A program made the position numbers and the translations under genes. A stretch of DNA of 64,000 nt, from positions 166,179-230,178 of the forward strand of contig NZ_RHHO01000001.1 in NCBI RefSeq assembly GCF_003710865.1, written 5' to 3'. Under the pieces are notes generated by a model. The model was not told the origin of the DNA and did not search any database. It saw only the letters and a program-made list of their open reading frames with translations. This stretch comes from Brevibacillus borstelensis (GTDB lineage: Bacteria > Bacillota > Bacilli > Brevibacillales > Brevibacillaceae). How positions within the stretch are numbered: the first letter of the stretch is position 1; each line of letters starts with the position of its first letter. Of this stretch, positions 54,144 through 61,965 are shown piece after piece.

Positions 54144-54485
54144 TCAATTGTAGCCGCGCTCACCGTACGGCTGAAGCTCTTCCAGCCATTTCTGCTCCAG
54201 CTTTTTCAACTCGTCGGCTTCATCAAAATAGCCCGTTTCTTTCTTTTTCAACACTTCCAGCACTTCAAAGACAAAGGCGTCCTCGCCGTACTCATTCCAA
54301 TCCTTCTGGAGCTGTTTGTTAAAATGGCTGCCCGCTTTCAGTTGAAACTTTTTGCCGTTTATCGTTTTTAAGTTTTTCGTGCTCTCGATCAAAATTTTGT
54401 TGTTTTTAATGTTCTTGATCTGATAAACGCCTGCTTCCGTCTTGATTTCTTTAAATTGCTGCTTCAATTCCTCTTTGCGGTTCAT
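54144..54485 (-). CDS. Small GIY-YIG nuclease-family protein
   Basis: A 113-residue protein with the GIY-YIG-like opening AGVYQIKNIKNNKILIES and an Asn-rich core (FNKQLQKDWNEYGEDAFVFE) that matches the stand-alone GIY-YIG family seen in Bacillales. The second Tyr of the motif is not clear, so catalysis is uncertain. ATG 54485 follows AAGGAAGG. The DUF2087 gene lies upstream on the same strand. Confidence 0.75.
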   Translation of the reverse strand: MNRKEELKQQFKEIKTEAGVYQIKNIKNNKILIESTKNLKTINGKKFQLKAGSHFNKQLQKDWNEYGEDAFVFEVLEVLKKKETGYFDEADELKKLEQKWLEELQPYGERGYN

Positions 54486-54552
54486 GGGAAATACCTTCCT
54501 TTCTTTCTGTCGACTACTGCCATGCAGCGCCACAACGTGCACAGGGAGATCG

Positions 54553-55308
54553 TCATTTCTTCAGCCAATACTGGCTGCCATCTGCTTTTCGGTCCAAAAA
54601 ACCGTAATCAACCAAATAACGTCGGACGGTTACATAATCGTCATAAACAGCCTTCAAAATTTCATTGACTTCCTTCTCGGTATAGGTGCGATCCGCCTCA
54701 AATCTGGTGGCGATTTGCCGGAGAACGACTGCCCGCTGCTTTTCCCTCAGTCTGAACGTCTTGAGAGGTCCGTCCGTGCCTTCGGGAAAGTATTTTTTCA
54801 AAATGGCCTGGCTTTCTTCCGCGGTTACGTTGTACCGATCATCCACCATGGTGGCGGTCTGATGCACGTCGATAAAAGCAGGAGCGTGCTTGTCCTTTTC
54901 CTTCAGCAGCTCCATCAATGCGAGGAATACCTTGGCCTGCCGCTCTTTCTCCTTCAGGACAAAACGGTGGTTGCGGATTGTGGAGGCGCTGCCGATGCCC
55001 AGCTCCTTTTGCACCTCGGCGTCGCTTTTACCCTGGTAAAACAGGTGAAGCAGGCTGTTTTGGTGCTCGGTCAGACCGGTCAGTTTTTTATCGAGCTTGA
55101 TCAGGTAGTCAAACACCGATTGATGCGTTTTCCCAATATGATGGCGCACGTATCTTTCTGTTTCATACAAGACACCATCTTCCGGATAAATAATTCCCTT
55201 CTCAAAAGCCTTTCCGCAGAGCAGGCAAACAAAGCGATCCTCCTCTTGAACATATCCGCGCTTCAGCTCATCCAGTGACGCATTCCAAAAGCGTTCGGAA
55301 ACAGTCAT
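54553..55308 (-). CDS. DUF2087-domain transcriptional regulator
   Basis: A 251-residue protein. The N-terminal part has a zinc-finger-like CLLCGKAF and a later His pair (YVRHHIGKTH); then a LuxR-like helix-turn-helix (LTEHQNSLLHLFYQGKSDAE through ASTIRNHRFVLKEK). The C-terminal DUF2087 domain holds LKKYFPEGTDGPLKTFRLRE, then REKQRAVVLRQIATRF and VRRYLVDYGFLDRK. This architecture is common in Bacillales; targets are unknown. Start ATG 55308. Confidence 0.82.
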   Translation of the reverse strand: MTVSERFWNASLDELKRGYVQEEDRFVCLLCGKAFEKGIIYPEDGVLYETERYVRHHIGKTHQSVFDYLIKLDKKLTGLTEHQNSLLHLFYQGKSDAEVQKELGIGSASTIRNHRFVLKEKERQAKVFLALMELLKEKDKHAPAFIDVHQTATMVDDRYNVTAEESQAILKKYFPEGTDGPLKTFRLREKQRAVVLRQIATRFEADRTYTEKEVNEILKAVYDDYVTVRRYLVDYGFLDRKADGSQYWLKK

Positions 55309-55497
55309 TAAATAAACACATCCTATTTTTGTTTGTATTAATATAAACATTTTACTAAATCGTCTATTGTTTGTCGAGTGTCGGAAGTTGATTCCACCGG
55401 TTGCGCTGGTACCACAAGAATTTGGTACTGCTTTATTTTTGTTTGAGGAGATAAAATTTGTGAAGATACATCTGATGCGGAAATGGGTGGTGCTGGG

Positions 55498-56161
55498 ATG
55501 AAGCTGTTGCTGCTGTTGTGCGGACCTGCTGTCATGATCTTGATTGGACTGCAGGGAGTGGGGAGCGTGCCGGTTACGTTTGTCCTTTTCTATAGCTGGC
55601 TCCTGCTGGTTCCTCTCGTGGACATGCTGCTGAGGAAGGAAAAGAAGCTTTCGCAAGCGATGAGAGACTGCGGGCTCGTGTTTAGACGGAAAAATATGTA
55701 TAGTGGAATGAGTACGGGAATCTTCTTTTTTTTTGGCTATTCTTTTGGGAGGTTATTTCTTTCACTCGCATGTTTTCCATCGGGAGAAGCTGCAAAGCCT
55801 GCTGATCGAGTGGAATTTTTCAGGCGATCATCTCATATGGCTCATTTTGATTCTTTTATCGGTGAATCCCTTTCTGGAAGAGCTGTACTGGAGAGGGTAC
55901 ATATTTCATAGATTAGCAAATACATACAAACAGCATACAGCGATTTTCTTTACGGCATCGTTTTACACCTTGTATCACTTCCTGTCCGTCATTCCTTTGT
56001 TTGCCTGGCCGTATAACGTGTTTATGGTCGTTCCGGTATTTGTGGCGGGCTTGATCTGGGGATACATGCGGGCGAGAAGCGATGCTGTGGCAGGAGGGAT
56101 CGTCAGCCATATTCTGGCCGATGGCGGCATTATGGCTGTTTATCTATTGTTTTTAACTTAG
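55498..56161 (+). pseudogene. CPBP intramembrane metalloprotease, broken at a T9 run
   Basis: A CAAX-protease/bacteriocin-processing-type (CPBP) membrane protein. The first frame runs from ATG 55498 to the T9 run at 55726-55734. The rest continues in the +1 frame (LAILLGGYFFHSHVF and onward) to 56161, with the motif EELYWRG (EExxxR) and the zinc-binding FYTLYHFLS. With eight T the reading is continuous and gives a protein of about 220 residues. Possible explanations are homopolymer sequencing error, phase variation or a real null allele. A 13-codon frame (55460-55501) with a good GAGGAG site overlaps the ATG as ATGA and may be the lost N-terminus or a coupling leader. Confidence 0.8.
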
Positions 56162-56195
56162 TTTTGCTGAAGCAAAAAGGAAGGAAAGAAGAGTA

Positions 56196-56636
56196 ATGGA
56201 CATTCGAAAGCCAACCGGGAACGAGCTTGCAGCGATTCTGGAGTTATCTGTGCAAGCGCTGTTCGATGGAACCATCGGGAGAGCGAGACCGACAGAAGAG
56301 AAGGTCAGACAGCTGGTTGAGCCGCTGCTGGCCAAAGGAGGCTACTACCTCATCGCGACAGAGGAAGATCGGCTGATGGGCTGGGTTTTGCTCGGGACGA
56401 GCAGGGATCAGTTCACCGACATTCCGTTCGGATTTATCTACGAGCTGTATGTGATCGAGGAGTACCGGGGAAGGGGAATCTCCAAGCAGTTGATGGAGCG
56501 GGCGATCGAGCAGTTGAAAGAGGCGGGGTTGCCGGAGGTTCGCTTGAGCGTTTTTGTGGAAAACCACGCTGTCGGGCTTTATCGGAAGCTGGGCTTCACG
56601 GAGAGAAGCGTCACGATGAGCATGCCGCTAAAATAG
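56196..56636 (+). CDS. GNAT-family N-acetyltransferase
   Basis: A 146-residue acetyltransferase with motif A (YVIEEYRGRGISKQLMERAI) and motif B (VENHAVGLYRKLGFTE). It lies 34 bases after the CPBP gene with AAGGAAGG upstream. Substrate unknown. Confidence 0.88.
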   Translation: MDIRKPTGNELAAILELSVQALFDGTIGRARPTEEKVRQLVEPLLAKGGYYLIATEEDRLMGWVLLGTSRDQFTDIPFGFIYELYVIEEYRGRGISKQLMERAIEQLKEAGLPEVRLSVFVENHAVGLYRKLGFTERSVTMSMPLK

Positions 56637-56716
56637 GCGGCGAAGTGGTCGGCGTACCACTCTTCGTGGCTGCGTTACAGCTCAAGATGTACTTGTCTGC
56701 ATTGCCCGCAGGTAAA

Positions 56717-56755
56717 GAAAAACAGGCATGCAATTTCGCGCACGCCTGTTTTTTG
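56717..56755 (+). terminator. Terminator after the acetyltransferase
   Basis: AAAAACAGGC pairs with GCCTGTTTTTT across a 16-base loop. Confidence 0.85.
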
Positions 56756-56873
56756 TTGCCTGTTTGTAAGAAGGATCGCCAGCCGGGAGCAATATTGCCC
56801 GGAAAATGTGAGCCAATACCTGAGAGCCGATACCCGGGGGTCAATCAACAAAGGGTAAATCGCAAGCTGACAA

Positions 56874-58136
56874 TCACAGAAGGCGCTGAATGTCCTCCAG
56901 GGCAAGGTCAGCCGACAAGATGCCGTTCCGGTAGTTGCCCGCCGAGGCTTCGCCGAGATGATATTCGTGCAGAGCATCGGTATCCTTGAGCATGTTGCCG
57001 GTCAGGATGCATACTGCTGTCTCGTCCTTGTCGATGATTTGCTGTGCGACCAGCTTGCGCAGTCCGGCTACAGTCGCAGCAGAGGCTGGCTCGCAGCCGA
57101 TTCCGCTCTGGTCTACCTTCGCTTTGGCGTCGAGGATTTCCGCGTCGGTCACGGAGCAGGTCACGCCGTTTGTTTGCTCCAGCGTGCGGAGCGCTTTTTT
57201 CCAGCTTGGCGGATTTCCGATGTTGAGGGCGGAAGCGCGTGTATACGGGCTTGGCTCGGGAGTCAGCTCCTGCTTTCCGGCAGCCGCCATCTTGTGGAAC
57301 GGGCTTGCCCCCTCAGCCTGGATCAGGGCTACTCTTGGCACCTTGTCGATCAAGCCGAGCGTTTTCAGATCGTGCAGCCCTTTGCCGAGTGCCGTTACAT
57401 TGCTCAGCGCACCGCCGGGGATAACGACCCAGTCGGGCAGGCTCCACTTCAGATATTGCGAGATTTCGTAAATGATGCTCTTTTGCCCCTCGATGCGGAA
57501 CGGGTTGATCGAGTTGCAAATGTACAGCTCCAGCTCCTTGCTGTACTGTTCATAAAAGCGGATGCCGTCGTCGTAGGTGCCGCTAAAGCTGATCACCTTT
57601 GCCCCATAGGCCAGTGTCTGCAGCACTTTGTTCAGCGAGATGTTCTTGTTCGGAACAAACACGTAGGATGAGCCCTGCGCAAGCGCGGCGTACATCGCCA
57701 GAGAGGAAGACGTGTTGCCTGTCGAAGTGCAAGTAAAGCGCTTATAGCCGAGCGAGCGCCCGTGCGAGACAGCCACGGTCATGCCGTTGTCTTTAAAGGA
57801 GCCGCTTGGATTCTCGCTCTGGGCCTTCAGCCAAATTTTGCGAATCCCTGTATAGGCTTGCAGCAGCTCGGAGGAATACAGCCCGGTATTTCCCTCGTAT
57901 TTCGTCGTGATAAACTCTTCGGGAAGCTCGGGGAAAATCAGCTCCTTGTAGCGCCATACTCCGCTTGCGTAAGGGGTCATGCGTTCTGAAAGGCGTTCGT
58001 CAAAAACGCGCTTCAGTCGGTCGGCATCCAAGTCTTTCATATCGTGGACGATGTCGAACAAACCGCCGCATCCGCACTGATAATCGAACGCATCCAAAGC
58101 CACTTCCCGGCTACAATTCACGCATACCAGTTTCAT
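56874..58136 (-). CDS. thrC: Threonine synthase
   Basis: A 420-residue PLP enzyme that makes threonine from O-phosphohomoserine. An N-terminal zinc ribbon (Cys5, Cys8, Cys21, Cys23) precedes the fold-type II domain. The PLP lysine is Lys115 in NPSGSFKDNGMT, the phosphate loop text GGALSNVTALGKGL is clear, and CTSTGNTSSSLA is the substrate Ser/Asn loop. Zinc-ribbon threonine synthases are found in several lineages. No homoserine kinase or dehydrogenase gene is adjacent, so it is likely a second or stand-alone copy. Confidence 0.92.
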   Translation of the reverse strand: MKLVCVNCSREVALDAFDYQCGCGGLFDIVHDMKDLDADRLKRVFDERLSERMTPYASGVWRYKELIFPELPEEFITTKYEGNTGLYSSELLQAYTGIRKIWLKAQSENPSGSFKDNGMTVAVSHGRSLGYKRFTCTSTGNTSSSLAMYAALAQGSSYVFVPNKNISLNKVLQTLAYGAKVISFSGTYDDGIRFYEQYSKELELYICNSINPFRIEGQKSIIYEISQYLKWSLPDWVVIPGGALSNVTALGKGLHDLKTLGLIDKVPRVALIQAEGASPFHKMAAAGKQELTPEPSPYTRASALNIGNPPSWKKALRTLEQTNGVTCSVTDAEILDAKAKVDQSGIGCEPASAATVAGLRKLVAQQIIDKDETAVCILTGNMLKDTDALHEYHLGEASAGNYRNGILSADLALEDIQRLL

Positions 58137-58337
58137 TTGTTGCGAGATCCCTGACCAGACGCAGCAGGGCTCTCTCCACCTCTTTTCGGAATATATCTAC
58201 AACTCTGTCTTATCAATTACTATACGTCAAAGGGTCAAGTCCAGCAAACCCAGGAGATGGGCCATCAGGTAAAAAACGGATGAGCGATATGTTACAATAA
58301 GTGGAAGACTGCGCTTGCGAGGCTCATCGTCCTCATC

Positions 58338-58790
58338 ATGAAAAAACGGAGGCAAAGCAAAAACGTGAAATTTCCTTCCAAGGTAGATATGTGGCTGGCT
58401 GTACTGATCGTGGGAACGATGCTGTTAGTCATTTTAGAGGGACTGCGGACCATGTTTGCAGGAGGCTTGATGAGCACGGGTGAAAGAGCAGTGCTCTTCA
58501 TCGTTCATTTTGCCGTTCCCTGCTTTATCCTGTGGCTGTTCTCCTCCACGTACTACGTCATCGGGGACAAGGAGCTGCTCATCCGCTATGGCCCGTTTCG
58601 CCGAGCAGTTCCGCTGGACAGCATAAAAACAGTGCGAAAAACCTCCAATCCCGCTTCAAGTCCGGCTTTGTCCCTGAAACGGCTGGAAATCTCATACGGG
58701 AACGGCAGCATAGTCCTGATTTCACCGAAGGACCGGGATGCGTTTTTGACGGAGCTGCGCCGAAAATGCCCCGGGGCTTTCATTGAGTAA
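58338..58790 (+). CDS. Membrane-anchored bacterial PH-domain (DUF1200-like) protein
   Basis: A 150-residue protein with two N-terminal membrane helices (about 16-33 and 48-70) and a C-terminal bacterial PH domain (YYVIGDKELLIRYGPFRRAV then SIKTVRKTSNP). Such domains are of unknown function. No strong ribosome site is seen before ATG 58338. It lies 12 bases before the hydrolase gene. Confidence 0.75.
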   Translation: MKKRRQSKNVKFPSKVDMWLAVLIVGTMLLVILEGLRTMFAGGLMSTGERAVLFIVHFAVPCFILWLFSSTYYVIGDKELLIRYGPFRRAVPLDSIKTVRKTSNPASSPALSLKRLEISYGNGSIVLISPKDRDAFLTELRRKCPGAFIE

Positions 58791-58802
58791 AGGGAGGAAA
58801 GA

Positions 58803-59654
58803 ATGATGTTTTTCTATGACAAAACATTGCCGCTCAGTTGGGAAGAACATTCTGTTGCGGAAAAAGAAGGGTACAGCGTACGGGATATTTCCTACGACAG
58901 CCCCCACGGAGGGAAGGTTCCTGCATATTTGGTGACACCGGACGGAAGAGGGCAAACACCGCTCCCGGCTGTACTGTTTCTGCATCCGGGACAAGGGAAC
59001 CGCTCTTCGTTTTTGCCGGAAGCGGAAAGACTTGCGGCCCAAGGGATCGTTTCTTTGTTGATTGACGCTCCGTTTTTACGGCAGGAGCTTTCCTCGGAGC
59101 TGTCTCAGGCGGAAAGAGCTGTGCAGCTCGTCGAGATGATGGTAAAAAAAGAGTTGTATATCCAAACCGTGGTCGATTTGCAGCGAGCGGTAGACCTTTT
59201 GACCAGCCTGGACATCGTCGATGCGGATCGGATCGGCTATGTCGGCCACAGCTATGGAGCGACCTGGGGCGGTGTCTTTGCAGGTGTGGAAAAGCGGGTC
59301 AAGGCCTTTGTTCTCATGGCTGGCTACTCCCGGTCCACAGTCTGGCACAGGACGAGCGGGCACCCGGTAGCCGATCTGGTCCGGCAAATTTTGCCCAAGG
59401 AGCGGTTTGAGCAGGTTTTTGCCGAGCTGGAAGCGCTGGATGCGGTCCATTACATAAAGAATGCGGCACCAGCTTCTGTCTTGTTTCAATTTGTGCACAA
59501 TGATGAATTTATCGACAAGGAGCAGGCGGATCAGTATAGCGCTGCCGCCAGCACTCCCCGAGAGGTCAAATGGTATGAGAGCGACCATCTTTTCACAGGC
59601 TGCGGGGAGGCCGAGGCCGATCGGAGAGACTGGCTGCTCAAACAGCTGGGGTAG
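58803..59654 (+). CDS. Alpha/beta hydrolase (dienelactone hydrolase-like)
   Basis: A 283-residue serine hydrolase. The nucleophile Ser150 is in GYVGHSYGA, the acid is likely the Asp in HNDEFID and the base the His in ESDHLF. The oxyanion segment is FLHPGQGNRSS. AAAGGGAGG precedes the start; ATG 58803 or 58806 are equally good. Substrate unknown. Confidence 0.88.
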   Translation: MMFFYDKTLPLSWEEHSVAEKEGYSVRDISYDSPHGGKVPAYLVTPDGRGQTPLPAVLFLHPGQGNRSSFLPEAERLAAQGIVSLLIDAPFLRQELSSELSQAERAVQLVEMMVKKELYIQTVVDLQRAVDLLTSLDIVDADRIGYVGHSYGATWGGVFAGVEKRVKAFVLMAGYSRSTVWHRTSGHPVADLVRQILPKERFEQVFAELEALDAVHYIKNAAPASVLFQFVHNDEFIDKEQADQYSAAASTPREVKWYESDHLFTGCGEAEADRRDWLLKQLG

Positions 59655-59739
59655 ACGCGACGAGACGCGACGAGAGTGCGTGCAGATAGAGGAGCCCAGT
59701 CCTGCTTCTTATCTGAAAGACCTGAACAACCAGACAGCA

Positions 59740-59772
59740 AAAGGAGGAGTGTTTTTCACACTCCCCCTTTTT
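59740..59772. terminator. Bidirectional terminator between hydrolase and MBL genes
   Basis: AAAAGGAGGAGTG pairs with CACTCCCCCTTTT around a T-rich loop (one mismatch). Confidence 0.8.
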
Positions 59773-60466
59773 AAGAAGTCCGCAAATCAACCGAGTAGGC
59801 CCGCGCCGTCTTCTCCATATACGCATCCAATTGTTCAACTGCATTCATGACGGGCCCACCGTGGCATACTTCCAGACGGCGAGGGGCCAATTCCCTGACG
59901 ATCGCGCTGCTTTGAATGGCCTCGCCCATATCAGCCGTGAACATCGGCATTGGTCTGTGAAGCTTTCCTTTCTTCGAGGTAAACAAATCGCCAGCCAACA
60001 GCACCTGGTCTTCTTCGTGAAAGTAGACGACGTGTCCGGGCGAATGCCCCGGGGTGAGATACGGCCGCAGACCGGCTACGGTCATTAACTGTCCATGCTC
60101 GTTCTCGCCGAGCGCTTGCGCGAGGCCGGGGGTTACATTTTTCTCCGCTTTCTTGCGGCGCGGATACGGAAGCTGGCCTTCCATGTACGGAATCTCCGTA
60201 CGGTGAGCGTAGACAGGAATGGATCGGCGCTCCACGAGTGCCTTGACGGAACCGGTATGGTCGGAATGACCGTGAGTCAGGAGAATTCGCCGGAGAGGTC
60301 CCGCCCCCAACTGATCCACGACGTTTTCAATCCCTTTTGCCATAAACGGCATCCCCGCATCCACCAGCGTTACCCCTTCTTCATCCGCTACGGCCCATAC
60401 GTGTACGGGAATCAGCATCCAGGAACGGATGCTCCAGATGTGCTCCGAGATTCTCTCCACTTTCAT
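59771..60466 (-). CDS. Metallo-beta-lactamase-fold hydrolase
   Basis: A 231-residue MBL protein. The metal motif THGHSDH is at 64-70, followed by the downstream ligands in TPGHSPGHV, GDLFTS and VCHGGPV. It overlaps the TetR gene by four bases (ATGA), so it is its direct target or partner. Hydrolysis of a lactone, thioester or peptide is possible; substrate unknown. Confidence 0.88.
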   Translation of the reverse strand: MKVERISEHIWSIRSWMLIPVHVWAVADEEGVTLVDAGMPFMAKGIENVVDQLGAGPLRRILLTHGHSDHTGSVKALVERRSIPVYAHRTEIPYMEGQLPYPRRKKAEKNVTPGLAQALGENEHGQLMTVAGLRPYLTPGHSPGHVVYFHEEDQVLLAGDLFTSKKGKLHRPMPMFTADMGEAIQSSAIVRELAPRRLEVCHGGPVMNAVEQLDAYMEKTARAYSVDLRTS

Positions 60467-61104
60467 TTCGCAGCAGCCTCCTCATGTGCAATTTGCTTGC
60501 AGCCAGCCAGAGCGACCCGCAGAGCCAGCTCAAAGGTGGGAGCGAGTCTTTCCATCAGCATGTCAAACGTTTCGTCCGACTGGGAATACGTGCCGATCAC
60601 GCCGTGCAGCGTGAAAAAATAGACGCGGGCATAGGCCCATGACTGCTCTTCTGTAAGGTGGGGCGGAAGGCAAGCGATCACGGCGTCTTTCAGCAGTCCA
60701 AACAATTGGTTTCGCAAATGCTGGAGTTCAAGCGAAGGCTCTTTTTCGTCCACGCGGGAGGACTTCGCCATGAAAAAAAGCGGATACATGCTTCGATTCA
60801 GCAAACAAAAACGAACGAAGCTGGTACTGACAGCCAAAAGTCTTTCGTCTGCTGAAAGCAAGTGATTTTGCACGCACGCCTCCATTTCCGCAAACAAGGC
60901 TTGCAGAGGCTCCATAGCGAGGTGGTGGAGCAGTGCTTCTTTATCCTTGAAGTAAATATAGATCGTCGTATGTGAGCATCCCGCCGCTTTGGCGATTTCC
61001 CGCATGGTCACCGCGTCGTAGCCCCGCTCCGCGAAAAGCCTGCCCGCCGCTGTCAGTATCGATCGCTTGGTCTCCTCCGAACGCTGCTCCTGTTTGTTTG
61101 TCAT
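60463..61104 (-). CDS. TetR-family transcriptional repressor
   Basis: A 213-residue regulator with the TetR N-terminal domain (ILTAAGRLFAERGYDAVTMR, then AGCSHTTIYIYFKDKEALLH). The C-terminal ligand domain is diverse. ATG 61104 is used because GGGATTG lies upstream; the longer start at 61149 is not supported. It is the first gene of a two-gene operon with the MBL protein. Three AACC-N3-GGTT boxes lie just upstream. Confidence 0.92.
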   Translation of the reverse strand: MTNKQEQRSEETKRSILTAAGRLFAERGYDAVTMREIAKAAGCSHTTIYIYFKDKEALLHHLAMEPLQALFAEMEACVQNHLLSADERLLAVSTSFVRFCLLNRSMYPLFFMAKSSRVDEKEPSLELQHLRNQLFGLLKDAVIACLPPHLTEEQSWAYARVYFFTLHGVIGTYSQSDETFDMLMERLAPTFELALRVALAGCKQIAHEEAAAK

Positions 61105-61156
61105 ATGATCACAATCCCTTTCGAAGTCCATTTCATAAGAGAAAGACAAAAATCAT

Positions 61157-61199
61157 AACCAACGGTTACTAACCGATGGTTATAATGTAACCGATGGTT
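61157..61199. promoter_or_regulatory. Three AACC-N3-GGTT palindromes, likely TetR operators
   Basis: AACCAACGGTT (61157-61167), AACCGATGGTT (61171-61181) and AACCGATGGTT (61189-61199) sit in the promoter zone of the TetR/MBL operon, with starts 14 and 18 bases apart. The half-site ACCGATGGTTA recurs. This fits an autoregulating TetR. Confidence 0.65.
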
Positions 61200-61309
61200 A
61201 TATTTTTTGTCAAGCAGCTTTTGCCCAAAATATGGTTGGAGGATTTTTGTTCATATAAACGTGAGGATTCCCAAGAAAGACAAAGCTCGTGTGTGAAGTG
61301 TACAATATC

Positions 61310-61361
61310 GTATAGATAAGTATAGATAAGATACATAAGGCAGATAAGGCTGATAAGGACA
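61310..61361 (+). repeat. Short GATAAG-type repeats
   Basis: Five GATAAG-like units (TATAGATAAG twice, then ACATAAGG, AGATAAGG, TGATAAGG) lie upstream of the Nudix gene. This could be chance low complexity or a small slippage tract. The rest of 61105-61411 holds no gene. Confidence 0.4.
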
Positions 61362-61411
61362 GTGAACGAACCGCTGTAGTCGTTCTCGAAAAAATGGACA
61401 GGAGATTGGAT

Positions 61412-61837
61412 ATGACCCAACAAGCACCCCGGATCGGCGTCGGCGCCGTCATCCTCGATTCAGACAACAGGCTTTTGCTCGTCTACAGAAACCGCGAACC
61501 GGAAAAAGGGACCTGGAGCATTCCGGGAGGGAAGGTAGATCCCTACGAACCGTTGGAGCAGACAGTGGTGCGGGAAATCAGAGAGGAAGTAGATTTGGAC
61601 GTGCAGGTAGAGAGGCTGCTCTGCATGGCGGAAACGATTCGACCGGAGCGAGGCGAGCATTGGATTTCCGCTATCTATGTGACCCGCATCGTATCAGGAG
61701 AGGCGCGGAACAGGGAAGAGGGCGGAGCCATCGGGGCGATCGGCTGGTTTGCACTGGACGAGCTGCCGGAAAACCTGGCTTGCTTCACAGTGCCCGCGGT
61801 CGAGAAGCTGCTCGGGGAAGCGCGGTCTCAAGCTTAG
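61412..61837 (+). CDS. Nudix hydrolase
   Basis: A 141-residue Nudix protein. The Nudix box is readable as GGKVDPYEPLEQTVVREIRE plus EVDL (G-x5-E-x7-REUXEE). Nucleoside diphosphate derivatives are the family substrates. The start ATG 61412 follows AGGAGA; the ATG at 61394 would put that site inside the gene. Confidence 0.9.
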   Translation: MTQQAPRIGVGAVILDSDNRLLLVYRNREPEKGTWSIPGGKVDPYEPLEQTVVREIREEVDLDVQVERLLCMAETIRPERGEHWISAIYVTRIVSGEARNREEGGAIGAIGWFALDELPENLACFTVPAVEKLLGEARSQA

Positions 61838-61965
61838 CTGCAAATGGCGGCCCCCTTCTTGGCATCCTGCCGAATTGCACCTGGAGCAAAGCTGTCCGCT
61901 CGTATATGATAGGAATATAGTACTACTGGCAGTATGTGAAAATAATAGAAAAGGGAGCGGCAGAA

